Assembly: GCA_026210745.1 (NCBI GenBank)
Contig: CP110630.1
Span: 1 to 64,000 of the forward strand
Direction of reading: 5' to 3'
DNA length: 64,000 nt
DNA from: Exobasidium rhododendri
Taxonomy: Eukaryota; Basidiomycota; Exobasidiomycetes; Exobasidiales; Exobasidiaceae
The stretch's first letter is position 1, and the number at the start of each line of letters is the position of its first letter. Under the pieces are notes generated by a model. It ran no database searches. It worked only from the letters and a program-made list of their open reading frames with translations, and was not told the origin of the DNA. The position numbers and the translations under genes were made by a program. Shown piece after piece: positions 54,301 to 63,953 of this stretch.

Positions 54301-54495
54301 GTCATAGCGCTAACAGCAAGTGCCATCAAAGGCGACCGCGAAAGGGCCATCTCGGCGGGAATGGTAGACTATCTAGCCAAACCGGTGAAACGATCGCCCT
54401 TGGAGAGCACGATTTGCAAGTGGCTCTTTGATGAGCACGTTCGGGAAGACTTGGAAAAGTATCGGAACTTCCTCGTCGGCCCCGGAATGACGTAG
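51313..54495 (+). CDS. Hybrid sensor histidine kinase with PAS domains
   Basis: 1060 aa, single exon. Domain order: N-terminal PAS-like sensory region with an Ala run (about 215-222); a PAS_3 fold at about 344-460 (MPQLVWVGDSNGYILWYSKS and its PAC ending FGTSTDIHD); a second PAS-like region at about 470-625; HisKA with the phospho-acceptor in NMSHEIRTP (H659); HATPase with TNLLTNSIKFT, DTGCGIS and GTGLGLSISKNL; and a receiver domain (about 920-1045) with LIAEDNEVN and the phospho-acceptor in VLMDCQMP (D969). It has no HAMP repeats or membrane helices, so it is cytosolic and not a Nik1-type osmosensor. Signal probably passes to a histidine phosphotransferase encoded elsewhere. Confidence 0.95.
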   Translation: MMDLDESMRALYFSPMPQIILTNARTIKLMNSCAERLLSVGSSVWNGQRLEAYVAPTSRVPFALALNEASKNSAASSTSMVHPTTTRLEFRPLPNDSSCFHANVSISAWYSSDVMFEDQHGRRSSTTTNNTHSFRAPHEAYFTMSFMPSSTMESEQSSNPNTLPETLNLTRRLRNSIFDTMDIGIMVLSRDGKTEIKNRACADFLAMFPPPKASTDTAAAAAAGKDDKKGAVEGDPDWLPSANQAVVVMDDKFEVELGEGDWPLYNSAVLGLPSPTMSLGIKSQANDNRTTIEVTTFVLRDEGPFGEHIGGASCFRNTTAERKRHRLEVELQGDMHFKQTIDTMPQLVWVGDSNGYILWYSKSFFRYTGASEQELLGAGWAAHIHEDDLQDLSKNWSHCLRHAETFENAVRLRRHDGVYRWFLSRASAVKDAATGKIEKWFGTSTDIHDQVEALIASRQTQTQLQSVINHADVTLWAVDREGIITVAEGPGLQHLKAATRATEERQEGVLESNDTDESKSIGRSSGSGEKGAPRNHLKGQSIYTVWAHTDIRESIDKALRGKTFVEEVEKDGSYFRNSYTPLRAQTLPFHHDRLLDKEGLRTSGEIVGVVCASMNITDRKEAQRKMEQTLLDKTRALAAEEVAREASRLKSQFLANMSHEIRTPIAGIIGLSELLLDEQHLTARQIEYIETVQRSADGLLTVINDVLDFSKVEVGKLEVEHVPFNLMTLLQDLSRMHTFIIEKKGLQIHESLQLQYRGDLIGDAGRLRQVITNLLTNSIKFTSHGSISLTVTQLNIGKRKRTDEVLVRFDVRDTGCGISKESISHLFQPFSQADASTARRFGGTGLGLSISKNLVELMHGEIGLESVEGEGSHAWFILPFKTYTRRTSIAGVDTDMFEVNGEGSQFKGLQHSTRPREDIWVLIAEDNEVNARIASSNVSRMGFNCSVAQNGLLAMEALKKRKYDIVLMDCQMPICDGYEATRMIRSSQDVDIRTLPVIALTASAIKGDRERAISAGMVDYLAKPVKRSPLESTICKWLFDEHVREDLEKYRNFLVGPGMT

Positions 54496-55104
54496 GGCGA
54501 AGGGGATGGTGATCAGCTTAGCCTTCATTTTTCAACATGTCAGAAATCGCTTTCTGCGACAGAAATGGGCAGTCATCAGCGAGTTAGCGAGTGAGAGGAA
54601 GTCGAGATCAGCGTTTCCTTCCTTAGCTGCAAGGATGAACTATGACATCCTCGACGCTTGGCTGTCATCATGAACGTGGCAAAGGGGGAATAGCGTCATG
54701 CTTTTCTCTGTCCGGGACGATCTACTTGTACGATATCATCTCTCAAAGGTTGTGTTGACCACGCTCATCTTTCTTGTAGTAAAAGCACCGCGAGAATCCT
54801 CTCCTTACTCGCTCGTCCCTCACACAACTAGCATATGTACCGTTTTCCATTTGTTATCATTTGTCATTTGCAATCGAATACAGAGAGAGTTTCGAAGCTT
54901 CTTTTGAAGTTCTGCTCATCGAAAAAAAGAAGAAGAAAAGGGAAAAGTTGCCGTCCGCAAGTGCCTGCATACGACATCTCTCTTATCGGGACGAGGTCCG
55001 ATGCGAAGTGGCAGCTTAATTCTCTGCTTTGCCAAGCGTAGTGATATGCTTTTGGCATGACCTCACTGATCAAGATCTAAAGTGGCAACCCCCTGTTGTT
55101 GCGT
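54496..55104. other. Intergenic region, no gene seen
   Basis: About 600 bp between the kinase and the Harbinger insertion; no recognisable gene. Confidence 0.45.
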
Positions 55105-55123
55105 AATAGGGGGTTTCACGCGT

Positions 55124-55290
55124 ATTCACGATTGAGGCGAATCGTGTTTGAAACCCGATTCAAGTGAATCACGATTCAACTTTGCCACGTGTTGGTGGTT
55201 TTTGGCTGTAAAAAGTGAATCGTGATTCAGTCCAATCACGATTGGCCCAAATCAGCTTCAAGAGCCTGTTTGGCACGAAACACGATTCAC
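55124..55290. repeat. Subterminal CACGATT/GAATCGTG array in the Harbinger element
   Basis: ATTCACGATT (55124), TGAATCACGATTCA (55165-55178), TGAATCGTGATTCA (55216-55229), AATCACGATT (55234) and CACGATTCAC (55281) crowd the left subterminal region; the two 14-bp forms are palindromes. The right end has only weak related sequence (AATCACGTTT). Such arrays are usually binding sites for the element's own Myb-like protein or transposase. Confidence 0.75.
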
Positions 55291-55329
55291 GTCTTCCTTA
55301 TTCATCTCCTCTATAAAAATTCCTATAAC

Positions 55330-56394
55330 ATGATTCCACCTCACAGTCCACGCCGCAGCGCACATGTTTGGCAAGATGCAGAAGTAGACTCTTTGGTCAA
55401 TTGTTTATATACCTCACCTGCCTTGCAAGCTGCTCTCCTCCCAGGACGTAATCCAGAAGGTACACGTATTGGCTCAACAAGCAAGGCCACACTACTTAGA
55501 CGTGTATACAGAGAGGTTTGGCCCAACACTTCATCAGCTTATCCAGACCGCATTCGATCCAAGATTACTTCACTTCAAAAGGTTTACAAGCAGGAGAGGG
55601 ATAGACTTGACCAGACAGGACAAGGGTTGCGTCTTGAAGAGCTTACTGCAGGAACAAAGCTGAGAACGCAACGAGAGCATCTTTTGCTTAAAGTGCCCTG
55701 GTGGGAGACATGGCACAAGATGATGGTTGACCGACAAGATGTTGGACCAACAAGCCTCATAACAAGTGCTGGCTATGGAGGAGATAGTGACAATGAGATT
55801 GACGGCATTGTTGCAAGCAGCAGCAACAGCCAAACACATGCGCCGGCTCTGCAGCATGCACCACCTTTGTCTACCTATGTGGCTGATGTAGTGGATGACA
55901 GTGACAGCGATACCAACTTGCAGAATGGTCGAGGTCTTTCTGGTCTGGAAAGCTCTATAAATCTTTCTCAGCATGATCCATTAGCTGAGAGGCTGCAATA
56001 CAATCATTCATCTTGGCTAGACAACGAGGAGGACATTGGTGATGAGGATGACCAAATGGAAGCCTCAAGAAGTCCCAGCGTGACAAGAGTGTCTACCAAA
56101 AGAAAGACAAGTGGACGCACGCCACGGAAAGATATGTCAGCACAGGAAATGATGTCAAACACCGTGCATCAAGCCATGGATGGAACATACAAACACCAAG
56201 CAGAAGTTGAGCGTGAGATCACCAAGAGGCGTGAACTTGAATTGGATTTTGAGAGAAAGAAAATTGAACTTGCACAAGAGGAGAGACGTATAGAAAGAGA
56301 AGACTTGGCAAGGGAAAGACAAAACATGATGCAAGTTCTATTTGATCTAGCACGAGGGGCCCAACAACAGCACTTTTCTGCACCAAATCCTTGA
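55330..56394 (+). CDS. Harbinger Myb/SANT-like DNA-binding protein
   Basis: 354 aa from the ATG at 55330 (MIPPHSPRRSAHVWQDAEVD). Residues about 10-110 have the trihelix/Myb_DNA-bind_3 pattern: Trp in the first helix, a TLLRRVYREVWPN helix, then IRSKITSLQKVYKQERDRL. An acidic, Ser-rich middle follows, and a strongly charged coiled coil ends the protein (about 285-345, with repeated KRRELELDFERKK-type heptads) for dimerisation. In this superfamily the Myb-like partner helps import and target the transposase. Its stop is 14 bp from the transposase stop. Confidence 0.88.
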   Translation: MIPPHSPRRSAHVWQDAEVDSLVNCLYTSPALQAALLPGRNPEGTRIGSTSKATLLRRVYREVWPNTSSAYPDRIRSKITSLQKVYKQERDRLDQTGQGLRLEELTAGTKLRTQREHLLLKVPWWETWHKMMVDRQDVGPTSLITSAGYGGDSDNEIDGIVASSSNSQTHAPALQHAPPLSTYVADVVDDSDSDTNLQNGRGLSGLESSINLSQHDPLAERLQYNHSSWLDNEEDIGDEDDQMEASRSPSVTRVSTKRKTSGRTPRKDMSAQEMMSNTVHQAMDGTYKHQAEVEREITKRRELELDFERKKIELAQEERRIEREDLARERQNMMQVLFDLARGAQQQHFSAPNP

Positions 56395-56408
56395 TCTCAA
56401 GATTGTCT

Positions 56409-57896
56409 TTAGCAAGCACGCTCTTTCCTGCGTGAAGACTTGTCAGTGTCTACAAAATCCCAATCATGTGCTTCAAAGAGCGCCAAGTGCATCTCCTCTC
56501 GAAGATCGAGTGCTCTCTGCTTTCTGAGATGATCAAAACTGCTTGATCCTCTCTGTGCCTTCTCAAGATTAGACTGTTCTTCATATGCCTGCTGAGCTTG
56601 TTGCCGATGCAGGAATAGATCTTTGTCAATAAGAGGGGCAGCACAAACGGTAGCTGTTTCTAAATCAGCAGCCGCACCTAGACCCCCTTCAAAAAGACTT
56701 CCATCCATGTTGTCTGTATTAAGCCATGTCTCAATATCAGCTATTTTATCATGTGCCGATGCAATTGTATGTGCCACAATGCATGCCATAACCACTTTTG
56801 AAAAGTTCATCTCGTCTTGTTCTCTGTATAAATTTCCTCGGTATCCTGTCAATACCTGGAAGCGGTTCTTGAGATAAGCAATTCCATGTTCTGCTCTACT
56901 ACGGATACGAGACTGCTGATAGTTGAATCTTGCAAGGTCTTTGACTCCAAAAGCCTTACTATTTGTATAAGGAGCAAGTGTGAAAGCGCTATGTCCATAC
57001 CCCCCATCTGTCCAGATAAATTCACCTTCATCCAGATAGAGACGTGGCTTACGCAACACCTTGCTCCCTGCAGCCCACACCCTTGAGTCCTGTGCAGAAC
57101 CTGGAAAGCCAATGACACATTCAATGATACGTAGTGAATGCGGCAACATTACTAATTGAACATTCATTGAGTAGTTGCGTTTGTAGTTGTAGTACTCGCG
57201 GTGATGTCGGCCAGGTTTGAATGCAAGGTTGATGTGTGTACCATCTACCACTGCCCAGCCCTTCTCCCACTCATCAACACCACATCTGTTGGCCACCCAT
57301 TTCTTGGCTACTGCTCGCTCTGACTCACTTGCCCACAAGATTGTAGAGGCTGCAAGTTCATTAAGCCCCTCAACAGCCATATTTGTCCAATTGTGAACAG
57401 AACCCTCTGAACAGCCGCATGCAGAAGCAACATCTCGAACACTTCCGCCATTTCCTGCCCTGCCTAGCCTGTGCATTGCCACGGCAAGCCGCTTGTGTAA
57501 TGTACTGTTGCTACACCTAAGAAAAGGCGTAGTCTTCTTCAGACGTGCAGCAAGGTCATCAAATGCTGCTGGTGTCATGCGCATGAATCCTCTGTAGCGA
57601 TGGTGGTTATGTACTGCAAAGTATCCAACTTTGTCAATCATTTTTTCTGTCTTTGGGACAGTGATACGTTTGCGGAAGTAGCGCTTTGCCTGTAGGTCAT
57701 CAATAGTCTGGAGAATAGCTTGTAAAATCTCAACCATTACTTTTTTTTGATACAAAGAAGGCGATGACGTCCCGCCATTGTACTTTACGGCAACCTTGTT
57801 TTGCATAAGATATTGAAGCTGTGAAGAAGTGACAAAGTATGACACAAAGCTGTACGCTGCTGATAGTTCTTGTTGCCGGTAACTGTGGCGCACCAT
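56409..57896 (-). CDS. Harbinger transposase, DDE_4 family
   Basis: 495 aa from the ATG at 57896; starting at a later Met (about residue 31) is also possible. A helix-turn-helix region (RLAVAMHRLG, DVASACGCSEGSVHNW) precedes the RNase-H-like core. Catalytic residues: D218 in AVVDGTHI, D297 in WTDGGYGHSAF and E336 in RSRAEHGIAYLKNRF, matching the DDE triad of PIF/Harbinger enzymes. It cuts and pastes the element using the 16-bp ends. No stop or frameshift is present. Confidence 0.94.
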   Translation of the reverse strand: MVRHSYRQQELSAAYSFVSYFVTSSQLQYLMQNKVAVKYNGGTSSPSLYQKKVMVEILQAILQTIDDLQAKRYFRKRITVPKTEKMIDKVGYFAVHNHHRYRGFMRMTPAAFDDLAARLKKTTPFLRCSNSTLHKRLAVAMHRLGRAGNGGSVRDVASACGCSEGSVHNWTNMAVEGLNELAASTILWASESERAVAKKWVANRCGVDEWEKGWAVVDGTHINLAFKPGRHHREYYNYKRNYSMNVQLVMLPHSLRIIECVIGFPGSAQDSRVWAAGSKVLRKPRLYLDEGEFIWTDGGYGHSAFTLAPYTNSKAFGVKDLARFNYQQSRIRSRAEHGIAYLKNRFQVLTGYRGNLYREQDEMNFSKVVMACIVAHTIASAHDKIADIETWLNTDNMDGSLFEGGLGAAADLETATVCAAPLIDKDLFLHRQQAQQAYEEQSNLEKAQRGSSSFDHLRKQRALDLREEMHLALFEAHDWDFVDTDKSSRRKERAC

Positions 57897-58309
57897 ACTC
57901 CTGTGTGTGAAAGTTGTTGATGGTGAGCGTTGATGATGTGTAAAATGGCATGCGTGCTGCTGCGCAAAGAGAAAAGTCCTATGGTCAGTAAAAAAAAAAT
58001 TGCATGACCTCCCATATTCCTGGCACCTCCCATCGGCCAGCCAATAGTTGCCCTTTACCTCTTGGGCCAGCTTTAGGGAGCCAAGGTGGCAATGGGACCC
58101 GGCAGCTGTCTCCCAGACGCCCCCTCCACCCTTCCCAAGCTCTCTAGCTAACCCAGAAGGCTCAGGACAACAGTCAGCCAGCTTTTACCACTTACCAGGT
58201 GTGGTGATGGTTGTACAAAGTTAAAAAGTGAGATCGGTGGGGTGTTCAAATTTAAACGCGATTGGCTGTAAATCACGTTTCGGGTTGCAAACGCGTGAAA
58301 CCCCCTAAT

Positions 58310-58871
58310 ATAGGCCTATCGACGCGCCCCTCCCTCCTCTCTTATCCCCCTCCATCTTCCGATCTTGGGATACAAAGTCTCCGAACCGAATTCGACCCTC
58401 TATCTATAATTTTCCTTTCTCACCCCCGTCCCACTGCTCTCCCCCCTCCACCTTAGTCACTGCCTGCTACAAATCTCTAAGATCCACGCGTTTCGAAAAA
58501 GTCAAAAACTTTGAACGTTTGCAACGGAATCTTGCAATCCGTACCTTCTCGGGCTAACGAGAATGACACCGTGCACAAAGCCACGGTGACTAATGCGGCA
58601 GTGCGAGGCGAAAAGAGGGGGCACGAACAAGATCCGGCCAGCAGCGAGTAGAGTAGAGTTTTGAAGTCTGCACCTCTCGTCGGGTATATATGATCCGGGG
58701 GGAGGCAAGCTCTCAACCTACTTTTCCCTTCAGCCTTCCTCGCCTTTATAGATCGACTCCCTTCAGCACTTTTCTTTTCCTGTTTCTACAGCACCTTTTG
58801 CGAAGAGGCAGACATATCCCCCAGCACACACAAGTAATACCCTCCACCTACAACCAAAAAATACATAGAGA
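58310..58871. promoter_or_regulatory. Promoter region of the flavoprotein monooxygenase
   Basis: About 560 bp. TATATATG (near 58685) and CTTTATAG (near 58744) are TATA candidates 130-190 bp upstream of the ATG at 58872, followed by a pyrimidine-rich leader. The Harbinger insertion sits only about 565 bp from the start and may have displaced upstream control sequence. Confidence 0.45.
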
Positions 58872-60569
58872 ATGACGACCATCACCAAGAAGGACGTTGT
58901 CATCATCGGCGGTGGCCCCGTCGGTCTTACGATTGCCTATTCGCTCGCCCGAATGGGACTTTCCACCCACATTGTCGAGAAGTTCGACAAGACGCAACAA
59001 GCCATGTACGGGCGTGCTGCCACCCTCTACCCTCGAACGAGTGAGATGCTTGATCAACTCGACCTGATCGATTCACTCAGTCAAATTGGTTTTATTGGAA
59101 AGGGAAGTGCCACTTTCAGAGACGGAAAGCGCATTCAAGGTCGAGGTTGGGCCTTCATTGCCAAGATGACCGACACCTACTACCCTCACTGCCTCAGCAT
59201 TCGACAAAAGTACTCTGAGAACGTCATTCGTGAGCACTACGAGGAGTTTGGCGAGCCTCTGCATGCCGGACACACGCTCGACGATTACAGCGTCGACGAA
59301 TCGTCTTCGGACGACTACAAGGTGCTCAGTTCCTTCACATCCAACGACGGAAAGAAGTACCAAGTTCGATCAAAGTACATTGTCGGCGCTGATGGTGGTC
59401 GCTCTACTGTCCGCCACAACGCTGGAATATCTTTCCAAGGCGAGTCCACCACGCATCGATGGGTACGAATCGATGCTGTGTTCAAGACGAACATGCCGGA
59501 CGCCCGAGTCGGATTTGGAGCAATCGAGTCCCCAACACACGGCAATGTCTTGTGGGCCGCTCTAGACCACGGAAGGACCCGTATCGGTTTTGCTCTTACG
59601 CCTGAGCTCTTCGAAAAGTACGGCGACAAGATGACAGAAGAACAGGCCATTCACGAAGCAAAGGAGAGTATGAAGCCATTTGACTTGGAGGTTGTCACCA
59701 TGGACTGGCACACAGTCTACTCCATCAGTCAGCGAGTTGCCGCCACCTACCAATTCAAGGATCGAATTATCCTTGCCGGCGATGCTTGCCACACTCACTC
59801 TAGTGGAGCAGCACAAGGTATGAACACAGGCATCCACGATGCCGTCAATTTGGGATGGAAATTGGCCGGTGTCCTCAAGGGCTGGTACACCAAGGATGTT
59901 TTGGCCTCGTACTCTGAGGAGAGGAGACCGATCGCTCAAAAACTCATCAACCTAGACAAGGACGTCTCCAGTCTCATCTCTGGAAGCTTGCCCGACAACT
60001 ATCACGGCCCCAAAGATGCCGACGTAAATCTCGTCCTCGACGATCTCTTCGAGTCGTCTGCCACCTTCACTACCGGCTTGGGTGTCGAGTACCCCGAAGG
60101 CACACTACTGAACAAGGCTTCTCAAGCTTCCACTCTTCGATCCGGTCGTCGTGCCCCCGATGTTCAGTTCCGCAAGCCTGGTAGCCCTCTTCCCTCTCGA
60201 CTCTACAGCATGATGAAGAACACCGGAAAGTTCTGGATCATCGTCTTCGCAGGAACGCCAAGTGAGACAAAGGAGAAGCTACAGACTGCTCGAGCATTCT
60301 TCGACGGTGCCTGGGCAACGAAGAACAAGAAAATTCTCAACCAACTCACCATCATTGCTGGTCCAGGTTTGTCCCCCGATGAGACGCTCACCGTGCCACG
60401 ATTCGGTGATGCCGTGTACGATGTCGATCTCTCTGCACACACCCGATACGGTTTCACGACACAAGAAGGAGGTATCCTCGTCGTCCGACCCGATGGTGTT
60501 GCCGGATACGCCACCAACCTCAACACCCCAGAAGACTTGGCCGAGTACTTTCAGGGTATCCTGGCTTAA
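58872..60569 (+). CDS. FAD-dependent aromatic monooxygenase, phenol 2-hydroxylase type
   Basis: 565 aa, single exon. N-terminal FAD fingerprint VIIGGGPVGLTIAYSLARMG (GxGxxG), GRAATLYPRTSEML, the DG motif in GADGGRSTVR, and the second FAD motif GDACHTHSSGAAQGMNTGIH (D304). The C-terminus (about 420-565, with TGKFWIIVFAG and DGVAGYATN) is the thioredoxin-like dimerisation domain of the PheA/TfdB group. These NADPH enzymes hydroxylate phenols and related aromatics. It converges with a reductase gene at 60813 and is near an oxo-acid decarboxylase, so a small aromatic-degradation group is plausible. Confidence 0.94.
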   Translation: MTTITKKDVVIIGGGPVGLTIAYSLARMGLSTHIVEKFDKTQQAMYGRAATLYPRTSEMLDQLDLIDSLSQIGFIGKGSATFRDGKRIQGRGWAFIAKMTDTYYPHCLSIRQKYSENVIREHYEEFGEPLHAGHTLDDYSVDESSSDDYKVLSSFTSNDGKKYQVRSKYIVGADGGRSTVRHNAGISFQGESTTHRWVRIDAVFKTNMPDARVGFGAIESPTHGNVLWAALDHGRTRIGFALTPELFEKYGDKMTEEQAIHEAKESMKPFDLEVVTMDWHTVYSISQRVAATYQFKDRIILAGDACHTHSSGAAQGMNTGIHDAVNLGWKLAGVLKGWYTKDVLASYSEERRPIAQKLINLDKDVSSLISGSLPDNYHGPKDADVNLVLDDLFESSATFTTGLGVEYPEGTLLNKASQASTLRSGRRAPDVQFRKPGSPLPSRLYSMMKNTGKFWIIVFAGTPSETKEKLQTARAFFDGAWATKNKKILNQLTIIAGPGLSPDETLTVPRFGDAVYDVDLSAHTRYGFTTQEGGILVVRPDGVAGYATNLNTPEDLAEYFQGILA

Positions 60570-60812
60570 GCGGGTGCCTGTCTATTTCACACTATCTTGT
60601 CACATTATCAATACTATATTTCATTCACAATAAAGCACTGTCCTATGCAAGGTCACGGCCGTGTCCCTCGATGGGAGATTTGAATGATAGTGCTGAATGT
60701 TCTGGCCAGAGTTACTTTGTGTCTCCAATGTGGTCTTCGCCGAAGAGACCAAAGGTGAAAGTAAGTCATTGATCAAATCCCTCTCCCTCCTCCCTCTTAC
60801 TTGGCGTATCCT

Positions 60813-61980
60813 TCACTCACAGACCAACTTAGTGGCATTTACCTTGCCCTCTTCCAGGAGCTTCAGACCTTGGGGTACCCCATCCAAGCCACCCTCGATG
60901 ACCCTCACCGGACTTGCCTGGAACTTTCCTTCGTCCACCCATTTTGCAATCACTCGCATCCACTTACTGCAGAGAGCAGAATCCACATCGAATGCTGTCC
61001 CCACCATCGTTCGATGGATCTCTACATTGGGAGGCAGATTGTCGTTCAGATAGTCAGTAGGTAAGACCGTCGTGATGCGGCCTCCTTTGAGTTGACCAAA
61101 GATCGAAGCAATTGTTGCGGTCGTAGGCGGGTCTGAGATGGCATCATAGGCGTGCCGAATAGAGACCTTTGAGGCAAGTTCTTTGACTTTGGCAGCCACG
61201 TCGTCCGTCTTGTAGCTGATGACATCGTCTGCGCCCAGTGCTCTTGCGTGCTCCGAGCTGGAACCCGCAACGGCAACGACGTGGAAGCCAGCCGCTTTTG
61301 CCAGTTGAATCGCATAGCCACCGACAGCAGAGCCGGCCCCCCAGATCAAGATTCCAATTTTCGCGGCTCCGGACAGAGGAGTGCCGTCTGTGTTGGTTTC
61401 AGGCAACTATGATATAATGAAATAGAGCGGTTTAGCAGCCAGTCAACAGTGTCTACTACCTCGCTGTCGTGACACACCTTCAATTGAACGAAGAGACCAA
61501 CGACTGCAGTCAAAAGAGCAAGAGGAAGAGCAGCAGCTTGATCAAAGGACGTCTTCTCTCCGATGAAGAAGGAGGTGTGCTCAGGAGCGACTGTGCTTCC
61601 TTGGTAGGCTCCGTATTTATCGTGTGTATACATTGGGGTGAACGCTCCCACCTTGTCGCCCAGCTTGAATTCAGTCACCTTAGTCCCGATCCGTTCGACA
61701 AAGCCTGCCACATCGTTGCCCTCGATCCCTTCGAACATACCATAGTGACTCAACTTCCAGTCTGTATGGGGGGGAGGGGGGGCAGATGAGCGAAATAGAC
61801 AAGCACTCTTTCGTCGGAAGTGAGTGGCCTGTGCTCACCTTTGGGATTACTGCCGACTGCCACGTTTCGTATGAGAAGTTCACGTTCGCCGAGCTCAGGC
61901 TCACCAGCTGGTCGATTCTTGACGACAGCGCCTTGTGCTTTGCTGAGGTAGACTGCTTTCTGGGTGATGGTGGACGTCAT
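60813..61980 (-). CDS. Medium-chain dehydrogenase/reductase (three exons)
   Basis: Exons 61980-61839, 61761-61478 and 61406-60813, 339 aa. Junction 1 makes SNPKDWKLSHYGMFEGIEGN, as in the gene at 47650. ILIWGAGSAVGGYAIQLAKA is the NADP loop and the protein ends KVNATKLVCE. No zinc ligands are seen, so it belongs to the quinone-oxidoreductase/enoyl-reductase side of the superfamily. It converges with the monooxygenase (244 bp apart). Substrate unknown; reduction of a quinone or enone from the monooxygenase reaction is a reasonable guess. Confidence 0.92.
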
Positions 61981-62267
61981 GTTTACTCTGATGGGGTGAA
62001 GTAAAAACGTCACAGGAGAAAGTGGACGCCCTTACACCTCTACTTCCTCCACCTCTTCTCCGAGCACGATGCATAATGATACTTATGTCCGCCCTTCTAA
62101 AGTCTTTCGGATTGTTCGAATACTGCTACTGATCCGCGCTTGTAATTAAGAAATCCGCGGAGATGAAATTAATAAAGTCGTGAATCTTATCATAATTAAA
62201 TCTCATAGCATACATGGAGAGGAGAAGGGGAAGAGGGGGAAATTTGAAGATGAGCCTGTATTGAGGA

Positions 62268-63953
62268 TCACAAGGTCAACTGTGCACCAGGCCGCGATTG
62301 AGGCCCTCGTACACCGTAGTCTATGTCGGCAAACTGATGAGCAGCTTTGACCAAGGCAGGTGGTGAATCGTCGTGTGCCATGATTGATTCCACAAAGACC
62401 ATCTTGTCGCTGGGTAGATTCTTTAAGACTGTTTGTAGTTGCTGCGCGGTCTTGACAACGTGCGATTCGTATTGGTCTTCTCTGGCTCCAAAGGTGCGAG
62501 GCAACTCCGCATAGCGCCAGTTTGCAACATCGTTGTACTTTGCCTTTGCGCCTAGGATGGCTCGCTCTATGGTGTAGCCGCCATTGTTGATGAGGAAGAT
62601 GATCGGGTTAAGCCCATGCCTGATCATGGTAGACAATTCTTGTGCCACCAACTGGAATGAACCATCTCCAATGAAGAGAATGTGTCTTCTCTCCGGTGCG
62701 GCTATCAGGGTGCCGAGCAGTGCTCCAAGGGAGTAGCCAATCGAGCCCCAGACAGGCTGAGATACGTAAGCGCAACCCTTTGGAAGAGTGAATGCTGCTG
62801 TGCCCGCCATGGATGTACCCTCTTCTATGACTAGTACATCGTCTGGTCGGAGGACAGGCTCCAACAGGGACCAGTAGTCTGCTTGGCATAGGGTCTCGTG
62901 ATTCGTTATCTGAGAAGTGGTCTTGAGTCTCTTTCCCGAGGCTTCTTTCGCTAAGGGTCGAGCGGAGCAAGTTGACGCAATCTGCTCTAAAACAGACACT
63001 ATATTAACAGCCTCGTAGTGTTGATCGGCGACTATACCACTGTGAGGTGACAAGTGGATCGTATTGGAAGGCAGCTTGGCGGTGAATCCACCGGATGTGC
63101 TGTCGATCTGTCGATATCCAATGGCGATCAAGCAGTCGCTCCCTTCTATTTCTGCCTGGCCTGGACGATAGCCTCCGAGTGACAAGGGGTGCTCTTCTGG
63201 GAACAATCCTTTGACGGTTGAGACAACGGCGACTGGAATGGACGCCTTCTCCGCCAAACGTGTAACGGCGTCCAGCACGCCATATCGATCCGCATCGATG
63301 TCAAGAAGAAGCGCTGGCCGTGACGCCTTTTCAAGATGAGCCAGGACAGCCTTTGCACAGGCATACACCCTCTCTGCGTCCCCACTGGAGTAGTGGAGCT
63401 GCAGGGCACTCTTGGGGACTTCCACCTGCAAGAAGGCGACATCCGAGGGCAGCTCCAAGTACACGGGTCTCTTTTCCTGCCATGCTGCCAAGATTAATCG
63501 ATCAATCTCAGCCACGGCATTCTGTTGTGTGAGTTGCGCCTGTGCAACGGTGTAATGCTGAAAGGCTTGTAAAGGTCGAGTGTCAGGTACAATGTCGCAC
63601 ATGGTGTGGTGCATCAATCGACCTTGTGCGATGGAAGACCGGGGCACAGTGCCAGCAATGCAGATCACGGGGACATGCTCCGCAAAAGAGCCTGCAACGC
63701 CGTTGATCGCACTCAGAGGTCCAACACCGTTCGTCACGCAAAGTACACTGAGTCCATTAAGACGAGCGTACGCATCGGCGGCATATGATCCATTCAGCTC
63801 GTTGCAGGTGCCTATCCATTCGACCTTGGCAGACGTATCTTCGACTTGCTGTGCAAATTCGAGACTGAAGTCACCGGGCACGCCAAAGATGTGATGGACG
63901 CGCACTTCCTCCAGTCTACGAATCAGGAAATCGCCGATTGTTTGCTTCGCCAT
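62268..63953 (-). CDS. Thiamine-diphosphate 2-oxoacid decarboxylase (pyruvate/indolepyruvate decarboxylase family)
   Basis: 561 aa, single exon; yeast pyruvate decarboxylase is 563. D28 (in GVPGDF), E52 (in CNELNGSYAADAYAR) and the His pair H115-H116 in LMHHTMCD match the catalytic residues of that family. The ThDP/Mg motif starts GDGSFQLVAQ (429) and ends with INNGGYTIE (about 455). The relaxed C-terminus lacks standard glycolytic PDC features, so an aromatic or branched oxo-acid substrate (phenylpyruvate, indolepyruvate, benzoylformate) is as likely as pyruvate. It lies beside an aromatic monooxygenase and reductase. Confidence 0.93.
   Translation of the reverse strand: MAKQTIGDFLIRRLEEVRVHHIFGVPGDFSLEFAQQVEDTSAKVEWIGTCNELNGSYAADAYARLNGLSVLCVTNGVGPLSAINGVAGSFAEHVPVICIAGTVPRSSIAQGRLMHHTMCDIVPDTRPLQAFQHYTVAQAQLTQQNAVAEIDRLILAAWQEKRPVYLELPSDVAFLQVEVPKSALQLHYSSGDAERVYACAKAVLAHLEKASRPALLLDIDADRYGVLDAVTRLAEKASIPVAVVSTVKGLFPEEHPLSLGGYRPGQAEIEGSDCLIAIGYRQIDSTSGGFTAKLPSNTIHLSPHSGIVADQHYEAVNIVSVLEQIASTCSARPLAKEASGKRLKTTSQITNHETLCQADYWSLLEPVLRPDDVLVIEEGTSMAGTAAFTLPKGCAYVSQPVWGSIGYSLGALLGTLIAAPERRHILFIGDGSFQLVAQELSTMIRHGLNPIIFLINNGGYTIERAILGAKAKYNDVANWRYAELPRTFGAREDQYESHVVKTAQQLQTVLKNLPSDKMVFVESIMAHDDSPPALVKAAHQFADIDYGVRGPQSRPGAQLTL

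Larger units (their letters stand above)
55108..58306. mobile_element. PIF/Harbinger DNA transposon, apparently intact
   Basis: 3199 bp. Both ends carry the perfect 16-bp terminal inverted repeat AGGGGGTTTCACGCGT, flanked by the 3-bp target duplication AAT (55105-55107 and 58307-58309). Inside are the two genes diagnostic of this superfamily, a Myb-like protein and a DDE transposase, arranged convergently and both uninterrupted. Perfect ends and intact frames suggest recent insertion and possibly present activity. It is more AT-rich than the surrounding genes. Confidence 0.93.
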
